A stretch of 64,000 bases of DNA, taken from positions 1 through 64,000 of the forward strand of contig NZ_QUIN01000007.1 of the NCBI RefSeq assembly GCF_003480255.1. Reading direction: 5' to 3'. The first letter of the stretch is position 1, and the number at the start of each line of letters is the position of its first letter. Below the pieces are notes generated by a model. That model did not search any database and had not been told where the DNA came from. It saw only the letters and a program-made list of their open reading frames with translations. Origin of the DNA: Erysipelatoclostridium sp. AM42-17. GTDB lineage: Bacteria > Bacillota_I > Bacilli_A > Erysipelotrichales > Coprobacillaceae. Of this stretch, positions 61,962-64,000 are shown piece by piece. The translations under genes were made by a program, and so were the position numbers.

Positions 61962-62705
61962 CTAATATAACGTTTTTAACGTAAATAAACCACTCTCTTT
62001 ATCTTTTAACGCTAAAGCAGCAGCAATCGCTCCTTGAACAAAAACATCTTTAGATAAAGCTGTATGTTTAATTTCAATAATTTCATCAAGCCCGGCAAAA
62101 ATAATATCATGTTCACCAAAAATCGTTCCCCCACGAATAGCTTGTAAACCAATTTGTTCATGTTTTCTTTTTTCATGTAATGAACTACGATCATAAACAG
62201 GCTTTGTTTCTTTAATTTCTTCTTCCATTACTTCATAAAGTAATTTAGCTGTACCACTAGGTGCATCAATCTTTTGATTATGATGTTTTTCTAAAATTTC
62301 AATATCATAACCATTATCATAAAATTCTTTAGCCACTTGTTTTAAAATCTTTGTTACCATTTGAATACCAAAACTTGTATTGTAAGATTGGAAGATAGCA
62401 AGTTGTTGACTTGCTTCTTCAATCTTAGCGAGTTGTTCTTGGCTATATCCTGTTGTAGCGATAACTAATTTAGATTTATTTTTTAAAGCATAAGTTAAAA
62501 TATCATCTAAATTATTAGGATGTGAAAAGTCAATAATCACATCTGCTTGATCTTCAACCTCTTTTAAACTGTTGTACATATTTTCAGGTGCTTTTTCATC
62601 AAATTCATAAGAAACAATCCCAATTAAATCAAATTGTGGATTTTCTCTTAACTTATGAGCCACCTTTTTTCCCATTAATCCATATCCATATAATATAACT
62701 TTCAT
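61962..62705 (-). CDS. dapB: 4-Hydroxy-tetrahydrodipicolinate reductase
   Basis: Reduces the DapA product with NAD(P)H. MKVILYGYGLMGKKVAHKL opens the Rossmann fold. VIIDFSHPNN, VIATTGYS and the catalytic EKHHNQKIDAPSGTAKLL (His-His and Lys) are present. IGLQAIRGGTIFGEHDIIFAG ends the substrate domain. The true start is the ATG at 62705, one base after the dapA stop; earlier in-frame codons overlap dapA out of frame. The 247-aa length fits the shorter Firmicute form. Confidence 0.95.
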   Translation of the reverse strand: MKVILYGYGLMGKKVAHKLRENPQFDLIGIVSYEFDEKAPENMYNSLKEVEDQADVIIDFSHPNNLDDILTYALKNKSKLVIATTGYSQEQLAKIEEASQQLAIFQSYNTSFGIQMVTKILKQVAKEFYDNGYDIEILEKHHNQKIDAPSGTAKLLYEVMEEEIKETKPVYDRSSLHEKRKHEQIGLQAIRGGTIFGEHDIIFAGLDEIIEIKHTALSKDVFVQGAIAAALALKDKESGLFTLKTLY

Positions 62706-62706
62706 C

Positions 62707-63600
62707 TTAGTACCCCAATTTTTCAAATGCATCCATTGCATCAAATAATTTTTGTTTATTTTCTTGAGTAGTAGGAAGCAATGGTAAACGTACTTGTTCA
62801 CTACAAATACCCATTTTAGCTAATGCAGCTTTTGGCATAATTGGATTAACATCAATAAATAAATAACGTGATACAGGATCTAAAGCATAAGCTAATTTTT
62901 GAGCTTCTTTTAAATTACCATTTAAGATAAGTTGTGTTAATTTTTCAACTTGACGAGGATATAAGTTTGAAGTTACTGAAATAACGCCTTTCCCTCCAGC
63001 AGCCATAAATGGCAAGATATTGTCATCACATCCAGAATATAAATCAAAATCTAAATCTTGTGTTTTATTTAAGATTTCCATTGCATAAGCAATATTATCT
63101 GTCGCATCTTTCATAGCAACGATATTTTTATGTTTAGCTAATTCTACAACTGTATCTACTTGAATATTTAATCCTGTTCTTCCTGGAACATTATATAAAA
63201 TCATAGGAATATCAACTGCATCAGCAATAGTAGTATAATGAGCAATTAATCCTCTTTGACTTGTTTTATTATAATAAGGAGTCACGACTAAAATAGCGTC
63301 TGCTCCTTTTTCTTTAGCATAACGTGCTTTCTTTAGTGCTGTTTGTGTATCATTAGAACCAGCGCCACAAATAACTTTTACCCCTGTTCCTTTAGCAAGT
63401 TCCATTGTGATATCTAATAATTTAAATTCATCATTAATATGAATGGTTGCTGTTTCACCCGTTGTTCCATTAACTAATAAAGCTTGAACACCTCCATCAA
63501 TCATTCTTTGAACTTGTCTTTTATACCCTTCATAATCAATACTTCCATCATCAAACATAGGAAGTACAAGTGCAACTGCACTACCTTCAAAAATAGCCAT
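62707..63600 (-). CDS. dapA: 4-Hydroxy-tetrahydrodipicolinate synthase
   Basis: Condenses aspartate semialdehyde and pyruvate. ALVLPMFDDGSIDYEGY, VNGTTGETATI (substrate loop), VVTPYYNKTSQRGL with the catalytic Tyr, MILYNVPGRTGLNI and the Schiff-base Lys in IVAMKDATD all appear in the right order. At 297 aa it is complete. AGGAGGAAAT precedes the ATG. It is nine bases after lysC and one base before dapB, a single tight operon. Confidence 0.97.
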   Translation of the reverse strand: MAIFEGSAVALVLPMFDDGSIDYEGYKRQVQRMIDGGVQALLVNGTTGETATIHINDEFKLLDITMELAKGTGVKVICGAGSNDTQTALKKARYAKEKGADAILVVTPYYNKTSQRGLIAHYTTIADAVDIPMILYNVPGRTGLNIQVDTVVELAKHKNIVAMKDATDNIAYAMEILNKTQDLDFDLYSGCDDNILPFMAAGGKGVISVTSNLYPRQVEKLTQLILNGNLKEAQKLAYALDPVSRYLFIDVNPIMPKAALAKMGICSEQVRLPLLPTTQENKQKLFDAMDAFEKLGY

Positions 63601-63609
63601 AATTTCCTC

Positions 63610-64000
63610 CTATAAGTTAAATTCCAATTTTAATTTTTCTAAAGCTAAATCTAATGAATCTTTATCAATAACAAATGAAATAGTACGTTTACTTGTTGTT
63701 ATTTGATAAAAATGAATGTTATTGTTTCCTAATACTTCAAAACATCTTGCTGCTGCACCCGGTGTTGTTTCAATTAATGGTCCCCCTACAGCAACTTTAG
63801 CAAATGTTCTTTTTTGATAGATTTCAATTGAAGTGAATTCTTCTTTTAGATTAACAATAGCTTCATTTAATTTTAATTGAAACTTTGCATCTAAAGTAAT
63901 TTCAATTTGCATTGAATCTTCTAACATAACTTGTGATATCATATCAATATTAATATCTTGTTCCTGAATAATTCTAAAGATTCTTGCTATCATCTTTGGA
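63610..64000 (-). CDS. lysC: Aspartate kinase, C-terminal part (runs off the window)
   Basis: Only about 130 C-terminal residues are inside the window, and the frame remains open at position 64000. They form the regulatory ACT pair: MIARIFRIIQEQDINIDMISQ (first ACT) and FAKVAVGGPLIETTPGAAARCFEVLGNNNIHFYQITTSKRTI (second ACT; fragments of the lysine/threonine-sensing site). Aspartate kinase phosphorylates aspartate as the first step to lysine, Met and Thr. It is the first known gene of the lysC-dapA-dapB-lysA transcript. The internal ATG at 63993 is not the start. Confidence 0.92.
   Translation of the reverse strand, partial: PKMIARIFRIIQEQDINIDMISQVMLEDSMQIEITLDAKFQLKLNEAIVNLKEEFTSIEIYQKRTFAKVAVGGPLIETTPGAAARCFEVLGNNNIHFYQITTSKRTISFVIDKDSLDLALEKLKLEFNL

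Noticed and set aside
62012-62194. Minus-strand 60-codon frame inside dapB
   Set aside because: It is out of frame with dapB, lacks a ribosome site and reads as a shifted translation of conserved dapB codons.

Overview
The window looks like chromosome from a low-GC, gut-type anaerobic Firmicute. The A+T-rich codons, strong AGGAGG ribosome sites, T-tailed hairpin terminators, many phosphotransferase (PTS) parts, LCP and sortase envelope genes, rubrerythrin and the lysC-dapA-dapB-lysA order all fit. Erysipelotrichia (Coprobacillus-like) is my best guess. That is inference, as no 16S or other taxonomic marker is present. No tRNA, rRNA or CRISPR array was seen.

Layout. 0-3.7 kb: dTDP-sugar genes rfbA-rfbC-rfbB (no rfbD here) and a 3-hydroxyacyl-CoA-dehydrogenase-family enzyme. 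3.8-10.6 kb: envelope block with an MdoB-like phosphoglycerol transferase, two paralogous LCP glycopolymer transferases that carry an extra binding-protein-like domain, and sortase B translationally joined to ychF. 10.6-15.8 kb: Smr and PAP2 proteins, an AbiE toxin-antitoxin pair whose toxin frame breaks at a slippery heptamer, a second MdoB-like gene and a GH1 enzyme. 15.9-22.2 kb: DUF951, folD, panE-like, COG2509 flavoprotein, MATE and LOG genes. 22.2-27.8 kb: a DUF454-YgbA-CydD/C-like operon and a DtxR-like regulator. Both promoters carry the same GTTAG-N6-CTAAC palindrome.

28-45.6 kb is accessory and carbohydrate-oriented. It holds an arylsulfate sulfotransferase, LysR, phosphatase/MATE, an unusual PTS-IIB/ROK fusion, RpiR with GH1 and YczE, a cassette (rpiR, MFS, aldo-keto reductase) bounded by 63-bp direct repeats, and a Gfo/Idh-BglG-PTS(Fru) operon. 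A decayed second copy of the cassette edges lies just upstream of the PTS operon. 45.6-48.6 kb: a flavin-reductase/rubrerythrin/rubredoxin fusion whose 5' end is duplicated as a pseudogene on the far side of an AAA_14 ATPase gene.

48.6-64 kb returns to core genes: rpsF-ssb-rpsR with a probable S6:S18 leader, ispD with a degenerate GH3-like gene, an Fsr-like exporter, a short ClpC-like ATPase, a SpoIIR-like remnant, a small alarmone synthetase, a large ABC-FtsX exporter and the lysine pathway. Between the alarmone synthetase and the ABC gene sits the oddest object in the window. It is a 1.08-kb unit with perfect 39-bp IS3/IS150-type inverted repeats, a cut-off orfA and, in place of the transposase, a type IV pilin-like gene.
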